Assembly (NCBI RefSeq): GCF_009391885.1
Contig: NZ_VZII01000008.1
Coordinates: forward strand, 124,001-188,000
Length of the DNA: 64,000 nucleotides
Reading direction: 5' to 3'
Origin: Pseudomonas sp. MN1F
Lineage (GTDB): Bacteria; Pseudomonadota; Gammaproteobacteria; Pseudomonadales; Pseudomonadaceae
Below are positions 1-8,800 of this stretch, one piece after another. Positions within the stretch are counted from its first letter, which is position 1; every line of letters starts with the position of its first letter. Made by a program: the position numbers and the translations under genes. The notes beneath the pieces are model-generated. The model searched no databases. It worked only from the letters and a program-made list of their open reading frames with translations, and was not told the origin of the DNA.

Positions 1-2101
1 CCCGTATGGCTATCTGTCGGACCTGGCGCTGGGCAGCCTGCTGATATTGCTGTTGCAGCGCCGCACGTGGTGGCTGGCGCTGCCGGTGCTGCTGGCCTGG
101 GCCGCGCTGTGGGTGGCTTCGGCGGAGCTGGTCAGCGCCGTTGGCAGGCTGCCCAACAGTGCCGACCTGAGCTATCTGTTCGACCCGCAGTTCATGGAGA
201 ACTCCACGGGCGGCGGCCTGGCCCATGCCTGGTTGCCCCTGTTGCTGGCAGGCGGCCTGCTGGCCTGGCTGGGGAGCGCCTGGCGCAGCCGCAAGCAGCC
301 TGGCGCGAAGTTCGCGCGCAAGGCCTGGGCCATCCCGGCGCTGCTGTTCGCTGCCCACTGGGGCAGCCAGCACCTGGCGCCCAGCGACGCTGACCAGTGG
401 CGCCAATACAACCTTGCTCATCAGTTGCTGTCCGCCACCGCCAGTGACCTGCAGCGCCAGGCCCAGTACTGGGCCGGTCAGGCGCCCACGGTCACACCGC
501 TGCCAAGTGCCGGCCTGACCCAGCATGACCTGAGCGGGCAAAAGCTGCTGGCAGCGCCAGGCCGTGCCCGCAACCTGCTGGTGATTACCCTGGAAGGCAT
601 CCCGGGCGCTTATGTGCGCCCCAACCGCCAGGCCCTGCACAGCCGTTTTGACGAAGAGCTGATGCCCAAGCTCAGCCACTGGGCGGAACGTGGCATGAAC
701 ACCCCGGACTACGTATTGCATACGCACCAGACCATCCGCGGCTTGTATGCGATGCTGTGCGGCGACTACGACAAGCTGGCCAACGGCACGCCGAAGGGGG
801 TCGAACTGCTCACCCAGCAGCAGCGCAACCAGGCCTGCCTGCCGGCACAGCTGCGCCAGGCCGGCTTCACCACTCACTACCTGCAAGGTGCGGGCCTGCG
901 CTTCATGGCCAAGGACCGGATCATGCCGCATATCGGCTTTGACTCGGTGCACGGGCTGGAGTGGTTCAGCAACCAGAACTACCTGGAATTCCCTTGGGGC
1001 AAGGACGATCGGGCCTTCTTTGAAGGCGCCCTGGATTACGTCGGCCAGTTGCGCCAGCAAGACCACCCGTGGATGCTCACCTTGCTGACCGTGGGCACCC
1101 ACCAGCCCTACTCCGCTCCCGACGACTATCTGCAGCGCTACGACAGCGCCAAGCAAGCGGCGGTCGCCTACCTTGATGATGCGATCGGCGCCTTCCTCGA
1201 CAACCTCGAACGCCAGGGCGTACTCAAGGACACCCTGGTGGTGATCACCTCGGACGAATCCCACGGTATCGATGGTGTTCGCCTGGCCTCGTCCTGGGGC
1301 TTCAACCTGACCCTGGCACCGGAGCAGGCGCAACTACCGCGCATCAAGAGCGGTACCTACGGCCACATCGACCTGGCCACCTCCCTGCTCGACTACTTTG
1401 CCCTGCCGATCCCGGTCGCCCTTGGCGGGCGCTCGCTGTACCGCGATTACGACAGCGGCCGGGAGATGATTTCCTACACCAACGGCATGCTGCGCTACCA
1501 CGATGGCAAGGGCATCTTCACTGAATGCGACTTCCAGCAGCGCTGCCGTCGCTACGACAGCCCGGGGTTCATCGCCGATAAGGCCCGCTACCTCGGCCCT
1601 GGCGACAGCAGCCTCGGCGCACAGATCGGCGCGCTGGCCGGTGTGCTCGACCAGTCCCTGCTGCAGACGCCGCTGAACCTGCGTTACCAGTTCGGTGGCC
1701 CGTCCGCCATTCAGTTGCAAGCGCGCATCCGCGATGACTGGGCAGACAACCTGATCGGCGCGCAGTATCTGGAAATGCCCGAGGGTTCGCACACTCGGGT
1801 GCGGGTCAAGGTGCGCTCGCTGGACCCGCAGCACGCGGCCTACATCCAGCTCAAGGCCAAGGAGCTGGAGCAGGACGTGCCGCTGGGGTTGCCCGAGGAG
1901 ATCCGGGTGACAGCCGAGCAACCGCTGGAAATGGAATTCGGCTTCGATAACCCGACGATGCGCAAGGCGTTTTCGTTCCACTTGCTCGGTTACGGTGGCG
2001 GCGAGGTCGAGGTCAGTGATTTCAGCGTAATTACCGCGCTACCGGGCGAGCAAGAGCCGCCTGAGGATTTGTCTGACGGGCATATCGCCCATTCCAGTTG
2101 A
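1..2101 (+). CDS. Sulfatase-fold membrane transferase (LTA synthase/phosphoglycerol transferase-like), 5' end cut by window edge
   Basis: The reading frame is open from base 2 to the stop at 2099-2101, so the gene begins upstream of the window. The TTG at 47 is only the first start-like codon inside it. The visible part starts with hydrophobic segments, then a basic linker and a globular region of about 500 residues. The fold is recognised from LLVITLEGIPGAY, the HTHQTIRG stretch, VGTHQPYSAP and the metal-site motif VVITSDESHGID, which together match the alkaline phosphatase/sulfatase superfamily branch containing LTA synthase and MdoB-type phosphoglycerol transferases. By family it should move a lipid-head phosphoryl group onto a glycan or lipid on the periplasmic side. 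The substrate cannot be told. The stop codon abuts the stop of the next gene on the opposite strand with no gap, so no terminator separates them. Confidence 0.75.
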   Translation, partial: PYGYLSDLALGSLLILLLQRRTWWLALPVLLAWAALWVASAELVSAVGRLPNSADLSYLFDPQFMENSTGGGLAHAWLPLLLAGGLLAWLGSAWRSRKQPGAKFARKAWAIPALLFAAHWGSQHLAPSDADQWRQYNLAHQLLSATASDLQRQAQYWAGQAPTVTPLPSAGLTQHDLSGQKLLAAPGRARNLLVITLEGIPGAYVRPNRQALHSRFDEELMPKLSHWAERGMNTPDYVLHTHQTIRGLYAMLCGDYDKLANGTPKGVELLTQQQRNQACLPAQLRQAGFTTHYLQGAGLRFMAKDRIMPHIGFDSVHGLEWFSNQNYLEFPWGKDDRAFFEGALDYVGQLRQQDHPWMLTLLTVGTHQPYSAPDDYLQRYDSAKQAAVAYLDDAIGAFLDNLERQGVLKDTLVVITSDESHGIDGVRLASSWGFNLTLAPEQAQLPRIKSGTYGHIDLATSLLDYFALPIPVALGGRSLYRDYDSGREMISYTNGMLRYHDGKGIFTECDFQQRCRRYDSPGFIADKARYLGPGDSSLGAQIGALAGVLDQSLLQTPLNLRYQFGGPSAIQLQARIRDDWADNLIGAQYLEMPEGSHTRVRVKVRSLDPQHAAYIQLKAKELEQDVPLGLPEEIRVTAEQPLEMEFGFDNPTMRKAFSFHLLGYGGGEVEVSDFSVITALPGEQEPPEDLSDGHIAHSS

Positions 2102-3427
2102 TCAGCGGATCTGGTGCTTGTGCAGCAGCCGGTAGAACGTCGGCCGTGATACGCCAAGCACCTTCGCGGCAATACTCATGTTGTTGCTGTGCCGGTCCAA
2201 CACATCGCACAGCGCCTGGCGCTCAGCCCGGTGCTTGTAGTCTTCCAGGGTGCCCAACGACTGCTCTTCCTGCTCCAGGCCCTGCAGGCCAAGGTCCTGG
2301 GCTTCGATCTGGCGCCCTTCGGCCAGCACCAGCCCACGCCTTACCCGGTTGGCCAGCTCACGTACGTTGCCTGGCCAGTTGTGGCGCCCCATCGCTGCCA
2401 ACGCATGATCGCTGAATGACCGCGGCCTGCGGCCTGTTTCCAGGCTGTAGAAGTGCGAAAAGTGGTTGGCCAGCATCGACAGGTCGCCATGCCGGTCACG
2501 CAACGGGGCAGTCACCACCTGCAGCACATTGAGCCGGTAGTACAGGTCTTCACGAAAGCGCCCCTGTTCGATGGCTTTTTCAAGGTCCACATGGGTTGCC
2601 GCCAGTACCCGCACATCGACCGGTATCGGCTGGCTTCCACCTACCCGCTCGATGTGTTTTTCCTGCAGGAAACGCAGTAAGTTGGCCTGCAACTCCAGCG
2701 GCAGGTCGCCAATTTCGTCGAGGAACAAGGTGCCGCCATGGGCCGCCTCGATCCGCCCCACCTTGCGCTGATGGGCACCGGTAAAGGCACCTTTTTCATG
2801 CCCGAACAACTCGGACTGGATCAGGTTCTCAGGTATCGCCCCGCAGTTGATGGCGATAAACGGCATTTCGCTGCGCTGTGATTGCCGGTGCAACGTACGC
2901 GCCACCAGCTCCTTGCCGGTACCGCTCTCACCGCGGATCAGCACAGGGGATTCGGTAGGCGCCAGCTTGCCGAGCAACTTGCGCAATTCCAGGATCGGCC
3001 GGCTGTCACCGAGCAGCTCATGTTCCAGCCCATCCACCCTCACCGTGCCCTTGCCGCGCAAGCGGGCCATGCCGAACGCACGCCCCAGCGTCACCAGCAC
3101 GCGGGAAAAGTCGAACGGCAAGGTATGAAAATCGAAAAACCACTCGCAGACAAAATCACCCACATTCTGCATGCGCAACTGCTCGGCGTTGAGCACGGCA
3201 ATCCACTCGGTATTGCTGCGCTTGATCATGTCCTTGACCGCGTCCGGATGCCTCAGGTGCGAGGCCTGCAGGCGCAACACGCCGATATCGCAACGGTGCT
3301 CCAGGGCCTGATCCAGCCCACAGCTGTGAACCTCCCAACCGGCACTCTCAAGGCCGGGTAACAGACGGTGGCAATCGTCGCAGGGGTCGACGATGAGCAA
3401 GCGACGAAGAGCGGCAGTCTCGTGCAT
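2102..3427 (-). CDS. Sigma-54-dependent transcriptional activator, VpsR-like
   Basis: 441 residues in three parts. Residues 1-130 form a receiver-like domain that lacks an obvious phospho-acceptor arrangement and resembles the VpsR N-terminal domain. The central AAA+ domain carries Walker A GESGTGKE, the sigma-54 contact loop GAFTGA and GGTLFLDEIGDL. The C-terminal Fis-type helix-turn-helix ends in VLGVSRPTFYRLLHKH. Such proteins are enhancer-binding activators of RpoN promoters, and VpsR-type members often control exopolysaccharide or biofilm genes. That link here is inference only. The gene is tail to tail with the sulfatase-like gene and is followed upstream by a 343-bp intergenic region. 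Confidence 0.85.
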   Translation of the reverse strand: MHETAALRRLLIVDPCDDCHRLLPGLESAGWEVHSCGLDQALEHRCDIGVLRLQASHLRHPDAVKDMIKRSNTEWIAVLNAEQLRMQNVGDFVCEWFFDFHTLPFDFSRVLVTLGRAFGMARLRGKGTVRVDGLEHELLGDSRPILELRKLLGKLAPTESPVLIRGESGTGKELVARTLHRQSQRSEMPFIAINCGAIPENLIQSELFGHEKGAFTGAHQRKVGRIEAAHGGTLFLDEIGDLPLELQANLLRFLQEKHIERVGGSQPIPVDVRVLAATHVDLEKAIEQGRFREDLYYRLNVLQVVTAPLRDRHGDLSMLANHFSHFYSLETGRRPRSFSDHALAAMGRHNWPGNVRELANRVRRGLVLAEGRQIEAQDLGLQGLEQEEQSLGTLEDYKHRAERQALCDVLDRHSNNMSIAAKVLGVSRPTFYRLLHKHQIR

Positions 3428-3770
3428 GACCGTTCCTTGGCGCCAATTGTTGGTTTTTTACGAGAAAACAGTAAGTTGCGGCGCCGAATTAACAGTAGCA
3501 ACGAACTTGACGCTACCCACGACCGTCTGTCTGCCGGTTTCTGCACGGCCAAACCCGGTCGGGAATTTTTCATATTAATTGGCGTCACAGCCGGCGCTGG
3601 GAACAAAAAATGTGTAACCGGCAAAAAATTTACACGCGCTGTGTGACTTCACCCCTAACTTGGAGCATCAGTACGAGTAACCCCGCGCTGCGGATCGCGA
3701 TAACACCTGAAGCGACGTAGCAGTTACGCGGACCTAATTTAGATGTTTGGGACCATAGAGAGACCGAACC
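3428..3770. other. Intergenic region between divergent genes
   Basis: 343 bp separating the sigma-54 activator (minus) from the 88-residue gene (plus). It is clearly more AT-rich than its flanks, with a run of A around 3600-3635. It must hold promoters for both genes. I could not identify a convincing -24/-12 element or operator. A GAGAGA ribosome-binding stretch lies just before the ATG at 3771. Confidence 0.5.
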
Positions 3771-4037
3771 ATGAATGCACCGCTGCGTGTCAACGAGGCA
3801 CTGCTGATTGCCGACCACGCGTTCGAACCCTTCCAGTGCGTTGCCTGGGATGCGCCCAACGGTACTGGCGAACTGAGCCTGGCGGTGATCGACCGGACCA
3901 GCACCCGTATCGGCAGCAAACAAGTATCGTCGCGTATCTATTCGGACCCTGCGCAATGGGCCAGCCTGATCGAGGAAGTGCGCGCCGAACTGTGCCAGAA
4001 AGGTTATGACCTGCAGCCTTGGTCAATGCCAAAGTAA
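3771..4037 (+). CDS. Conserved small protein of unknown function
   Basis: 88 residues, starting MNAPLRVNEALLIADHAF. It is a soluble mixed alpha/beta composition without signal peptide, membrane segment or Cys cluster. The start is supported by GAGAGACCGAACC just upstream. It stands alone: the divergent neighbour is the sigma-54 activator, and a strong hairpin follows 15 bp after the stop. I recognise it only as the sort of short hypothetical protein common in Pseudomonas. The function is unknown. Confidence 0.7.
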   Translation: MNAPLRVNEALLIADHAFEPFQCVAWDAPNGTGELSLAVIDRTSTRIGSKQVSSRIYSDPAQWASLIEEVRAELCQKGYDLQPWSMPK

Positions 4038-4051
4038 TAGCGCTGCGTCCT

Positions 4052-4080
4052 TGCAAGTGCGTGCCCGGCACGCACTTGCA
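4052..4080. terminator. Bidirectional hairpin terminator
   Basis: Perfect 13-bp inverted repeat TGCAAGTGCGTGC / GCACGCACTTGCA around a 3-nt CCG loop. It lies between the convergent 88-residue gene and the VWA-domain gene, followed on the plus strand by a T-rich stretch (CAACTTTCTTATT). Confidence 0.75.
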
Positions 4081-4152
4081 CAACTTCCCAATGGCCTGCC
4101 CGGCAACTTTCTTATTGCGACATAGTGTCGCGCCCCTCCCTTCCCGCCTAAC

Positions 4153-4896
4153 TCACTCCGTGACCTTGAATTGCTCAAGATGCTGATAGACGGCTTGTAG
4201 TTGCGTGGCCAACTGTTGTGCCCGGCCCAGGCGAACTGGCGCCAATTCCATGTCCACCAACACGGTTGCGCAAGGCATGGGGTGCACGGCATTCCAGCGT
4301 TGCAGGCGACCATCGGTGAATACCAGGCAGCGCTGCATCTCATGGGGATGGGCTTTCTGCCGGGCCTGCAGCCAGCGCCGTGCCTGCTCAAGCGCCGCGA
4401 TCAGCGGCGTGCCGCCGCCCGCACCCAAGGCTTGCAACCAGGGCTGCAGGCTTGCCGAAGCCTTGAGGCCATGGCGCTGCCATTGCGGTGTAGCACCGCT
4501 GGCCGTCAGCAGGGCAAGACGGGCGCGTTGCCGATAGGCCTGGTCGAACAACTCGGTCAGCAGGCCTTTGCACTGCACAAGGGCCTGATGGCGCCGCGTC
4601 GAAGCCGAAGCATCGACGATCACCAGCCACAGTTCATTGGCCTGGGCCTGGCGCTGCTGCCAGCAAAGGTCCTGGCGCAGCTTCGGGCGCCCCTTGAGCA
4701 AGGTCGGCAGCCAGGCCACCCGGCCAGAGGAAGCCGCACGAGGGCGGCCACGGCTGGCACCTGCCAGCTTACCGACACGGGGCATGGCATCCGCCGCCCT
4801 CAAACCTGGCGGGCGGATGCTCAGGGCTTTTTTGCCCAGTTCGGCACCTCTCGCCGCGCGCCGCTGCTCACGGGCTGCGCGGGTAGCGCGCCCCAA
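4153..4896 (-). CDS. VWA-domain part of a ChlD-like cobaltochelatase subunit (probably made by -1 frameshift from chlI)
   Basis: The frame from 4896 to 4153 encodes 247 residues. It opens with an Arg-rich linker and continues into a von Willebrand A domain with a MIDAS site: VDASAST (D-x-S-x-S), the Thr of GGGTPLIAAL and the Asp of VFTDGRL. In chelatases this is the C-terminal half of ChlD/BchD or CobT, which couples the AAA+ motor to the large subunit. The first ATG (4896) lies inside the preceding AAA+ gene and has no good ribosome-binding site. The overlap contains a complete -1 frameshift signal, so the natural product is probably an AAA+/linker/VWA fusion of about 556 residues starting at 5822. 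Independent translation from 4896 or an internal start remains possible. Confidence 0.8.
   Translation of the reverse strand: MGRATRAAREQRRAARGAELGKKALSIRPPGLRAADAMPRVGKLAGASRGRPRAASSGRVAWLPTLLKGRPKLRQDLCWQQRQAQANELWLVIVDASASTRRHQALVQCKGLLTELFDQAYRQRARLALLTASGATPQWQRHGLKASASLQPWLQALGAGGGTPLIAALEQARRWLQARQKAHPHEMQRCLVFTDGRLQRWNAVHPMPCATVLVDMELAPVRLGRAQQLATQLQAVYQHLEQFKVTE
4787..4852 (-). promoter_or_regulatory. Programmed -1 ribosomal frameshift signal joining chlI to the VWA frame
   Basis: Read on the minus strand: an SD-like GAGAGGTG (4852-4845); then the slippery heptamer A AAA AAG (4833-4827) in the chlI frame as GCA AAA AAG; then a 6-nt spacer that includes the chlI stop TGA (4823-4821); then a perfect 9-bp stem GCATCCGCC (4820-4812) / GGCGGATGC (4795-4787). 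A -1 slip turns Ala-Lys-Lys-Pro-stop into Ala-Lys-Lys-Ala-Leu-Ser and enters the VWA frame exactly. The arrangement matches the dnaX-type signal. Frameshifting in chlD genes of CobN systems has been described before, as far as I recall. Confidence 0.8.
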
Positions 4897-5822
4897 TCGC
4901 CCTGCCCGCCCTCGCCCTGCCTGTCGCGGCCCTCCGCTGCACCGGGTGGCGCAGAGGCTGGCGCATCGGGCGCCGTACGCCGACGATGGCGCAAGGCGAA
5001 TTCAGCCACAGCGTCGACATCCCCCTCTTCGATCACCTGGCCACCGCGCCAGGCGCAATGGGCACGGGCGGCGCGCAGCCAGACCAGGTCGGCACGCAGG
5101 CCATCGACGCCAGCGGCGAAACAACGCTCGGTGATCCAGGCCAGGGCTTGATCGTCCAGGGCAATCGCCGCCAGCCCTTGGCGCGCGGCCTGGCAGCGCT
5201 CGCGCAGTTGCGCCTGGGCACTGGCCCACTGCTCGCAGAACGCCTGCGGGTCGCTGTCGAAGGCCAACCGCCGGCGAATGATCTGCTGGCGCGCCGCCGG
5301 GGCTGGCAAGCCATCAAGCGCCACATTCAGGCCAAAACGGTCGAGCAGTTGCGGGCGCAACTCGCCTTCCTCAGGGTTCATGGTGCCGATCAGGACGAAA
5401 CGGGCACTGTGCCGGTGGGAAATGCCGTCACGCTCGATGCGGTTGGTGCCACTGGCAGCCACATCCAGCAGCAGGTCGACCAAGGTGTCGGGCAGCAGGT
5501 TGACTTCATCGACATACAGCACGCCACCATCGGCCTGGGCCAGCACACCGGGAGAAAACTGCGCCTTGCCTTGGCCGAGCGCAGCATCCAGGTCCAGCGT
5601 CCCGATCAGACGCTCTTCACTCGCCCCCAGCGGCAAGGTCACGAACGGGCCCTCACCCAGCAGGTCGGCCAGGCCGCGAGCCAAGGTGCTCTTGGCCATG
5701 CCGCGCGGGCCTTCGATGAGCACACCCCCGATCTTCGGGTCGATGGCCGTCAGGCACAGGGCCAGTTTGAGGTCTTCGGCACCGACCACGGCTGCCAGTG
5801 GGAATTGTACGGGTTCACTCAT
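4821..5822 (-). CDS. chlI: AAA+ ATPase subunit of cobaltochelatase (ChlI-like)
   Basis: 333 residues from ATG 5822; longer upstream readings would run into cobN. Walker A is GPRGMAKS near residue 35, Walker B is VLYVDEVNLL, and the sensor/arginine region includes GTMNPEEGELRPQLLDRFG, all typical of the ChlI/BchI magnesium-chelatase motor. After about residue 270 comes a Pro/Gly/acidic linker of the kind found in the middle of ChlD, then the stop. Together with CobN and a VWA partner it should drive ATP-dependent insertion of cobalt into hydrogenobyrinate a,c-diamide, standing in for CobS/CobT. The start codon follows the cobN stop by one base, so the two are translationally coupled. Confidence 0.88.
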   Translation of the reverse strand: MSEPVQFPLAAVVGAEDLKLALCLTAIDPKIGGVLIEGPRGMAKSTLARGLADLLGEGPFVTLPLGASEERLIGTLDLDAALGQGKAQFSPGVLAQADGGVLYVDEVNLLPDTLVDLLLDVAASGTNRIERDGISHRHSARFVLIGTMNPEEGELRPQLLDRFGLNVALDGLPAPAARQQIIRRRLAFDSDPQAFCEQWASAQAQLRERCQAARQGLAAIALDDQALAWITERCFAAGVDGLRADLVWLRAARAHCAWRGGQVIEEGDVDAVAEFALRHRRRTAPDAPASAPPGAAEGRDRQGEGGQGDWGALPAQPVSSGARREVPNWAKKP

Positions 5823-5823
5823 T

Positions 5824-8800
5824 TCAAGCCTGTTCCTCGCCGTCGAGCAACTGTTCCTCAAGCGCCTCGCGATAATCACCTGGGGCTTCCCAAAGCCCAC
5901 GCTGCTGGGCTTCCAGCAAGCGTTCGGTGAGGTCGCGCAGGGCCTCGGGGTTGTGCTCGCGCATGAAGTCGCGGGTCGCCGGATCGAGCACGTAGGCATC
6001 GGCCAGCGACTGGTAGTGATGATCATCGATCAGGTGCGTGGTGGCATCGAAGGCGAACAGGTTGTCGACGGTCGCGGCCAGCTCGAATGCGCCCTTGTAG
6101 CCATGGCGTTTCGCCCCGTCGATCCATTTCGGGTTCAGGGCACGGGCACGGATCACGCGGTTGAGCTCTTCCTTCAAGGTACGGATGCGCGGCCGGTCGA
6201 CCTGGCTGTGGTCGCCGTGGTAACTGGCCACTGCCCCGCCAGACAAGGTCTCCGACGCCGCCAGCATGCCGCCCTGGAACTGATAGTAATCATTGGAATC
6301 GAGCAGGTCGTGCTCGTGGTTGTCCTGGTTCTGCAACACCGCCTGCACCTGGCCCAGGCGCCGGGCGAACTGGGCGCGCGCCGGGGTACCTTCATCGCTG
6401 GCACCGTAGGCGTAGCCGCCATGGTTGAGGTACACCTCGGCGAGGTCGTCACGGCTGTGCCACAGGCGGCCATCGATGGCGTTCTGCACGCCGGCACCGT
6501 AGGCGCCAGGTTTGGCCCCGAACACCCGCCAGCCGGCCTGGCGCGCCGCCTGTTCGGCCTCCACGCCCTGCGCCTGCAGGCTGGCGCGTTCGTCACGCAC
6601 CCGTGCGGCCAAGGGGTTGAGGTCGTCCGGCTCGTCCAGTGCCGCCACCGCCTGCACCGCTGCATCGAACAGGCGGATCAGGTTGCCGAAGGCATCGCGG
6701 AAGAAGCCCGAAACACGCAGTGTCACGTCCACCCGTGGGCGGTCGAGCAGGCTCAGTGGCAAAATCTCGAAGTCGTCGACCCGCTGGCTGCCGGTGGCCC
6801 ACACCGGGCGCACGCCCATCAGCGCCATGGCCTGGGCGATGTCATCACCACCGGTGCGCATGGTTGCCGTACCCCACACCGACAAGCCCAGCTGGCGCAG
6901 GTGGTCGCCGTGGTCCTGCAGGTGCCGTTCGAGGATCAGGTTGGCCGAGGCGAACCCCAGGCGCCAGGCCGTGGTGGTGGGCAGGTTGCGCACATCGACG
7001 GTGTAGAAGTTGCGCCCGGTGGGCAGCACATCCAGGCGGCCGCGGCTGGGTGCGCCGCTGGGGCCGGCCGGTACGAAACGCCCGGCCAGCGCGGCAAGCA
7101 GGCCATTGATTTCGGCAGCGCCGCACGCATCCAGGTCCGGCGCAACCTGCTCGCGCAGGGCGTTGATCACGTCGTGCACTGGCAGCCATTCGGGCTGTTC
7201 GGGCAGTGGCGCATGCCCCTCCAGTGCCTGCTCGATGATACCCAGCGCAAGCAACTCAAGGCGCTCACGGGTATCGCCACAGGTGCGCCACGCGTCCTCG
7301 CTCACGGCCTGCAGCAGCGCCGGGCGCGGGCCTGACCAGGCCTCGCCGAGGTCGCAGTCGAGAGGGTCGAAGCCCAGCGCCAGTGCCTTGGCCAGCGTGC
7401 GCAGCAAGCTGGCATTGCCGCCGCGGCCATCGCCACGCTCCACGCGCAGCAAGGCCAGCAAGGTATCGATGCGCAGGCGTGCCTGCGGCGACTGGCCGAA
7501 TACATGCAGGCCATCACGAATCTGTGATTCCTTGAGGTCGCACAGGTAGGTGTCCAAGCGCGGCAGCCACACCGCGGCGTCGTCCAACTGGCCTTCCAGC
7601 TGCAACTCACGGTCGATATGGTTGGCCTTGACCAGCTCGAGAATGTCGCGCTGCAGCTCACGTGCGCGGCGCGGGTCGAGCAACTGGGCTTCGTAGAATT
7701 CGTCAGCCAGCTGTTCCAGGTGGCGCAATGGGCCATAGGTTTCGGCGCGGGTCAGCGGTGGCATCAGGTGATCGATGATCACCGCCTGGCTCCGGCGCTT
7801 GGCCTGGGCGCCTTCGCCCGGGTCGTTGACGATGAACGGGTAGATGTTCGGCAACGGGCCGAGCAACGCATCCGGCCAGCATTGTGCGGACAGGCCGACG
7901 CCCTTGCCGGGCAGCCATTCCAGGTTGCCGTGCTTGCCGACGTGGATGACGGCATCGGCAGCAAAGGCATGGCGCAGCCAGAAGTGAAACGCCAGGTAAC
8001 CATGCGGCGGCACCAGGTCCGGGTCGTGGTACACCGCACTGGGGTCGACCTGATAACCCCGCGCCGGCTGGATGCCGACGAAGGTCAGGCCAAAGCGCAG
8101 ACCGGCCACCATCAGGCGGCCAGCGCGGTACATCGGGTCCTGCTCGGGTGGCCCCCAGCGCTCCAGCACGGCCCGGCGGTTGGCCTCGGGCAGGCGTTCG
8201 AACGCCGCGTGGTAGTCCGCCAGGCTCAGGCTCTGGGCGCAAGGGCGCTGGTCGAGGTGTTCAAGGTCGTTGGTGACGCCGCCGAGCAACTGATGAATCA
8301 GCTGCGTGCCGCTGCCTGGCAGCTGCGCAAGTGGGTAGCCCTCGGCCTGCAGTGCCTTGAGGATGTTCAGGGCAGCAGCCGGCGTGTCCAGGCCCACGCC
8401 ATTGCCGATGCGGCCATCGCGGGTCGGGTAGTTGGCCAGCACCAGGGCCACACGCTTTTGCTCATTGGGCAGGCGCGCCAGTTCGACCCAGCGCCGTGCC
8501 AGCTCGGCGACGAAGTCCATGCGCTCGGGGTGAGCGCGGTAACAGACCACATCGGACTGGCTGCGCTCGCTGCGCCAGGCCATGTCCTTGAAGCTCACCG
8601 GGCGGGTAATGATGCGCCCGTCCAGTTCCGGCAAGGCGATGTGCATGGCCAGGTCACGGGCACCGAGGCCCTGCTCGCTGGCCTCCCAACCGGGTTGGTT
8701 GTCCTGCGCGCAGATGGCCTGCAGCACCGGGATGTCACGACGGAACGGCCGCAAATTGGGGCGCTCCGGGCTGGACAGGGCAAAACCTGTGGTGTTGATC

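Noticed and set aside
5278..7335. 685-codon plus-strand open frame
   Set aside because: Antisense to chlI and cobN; no recognisable domain.
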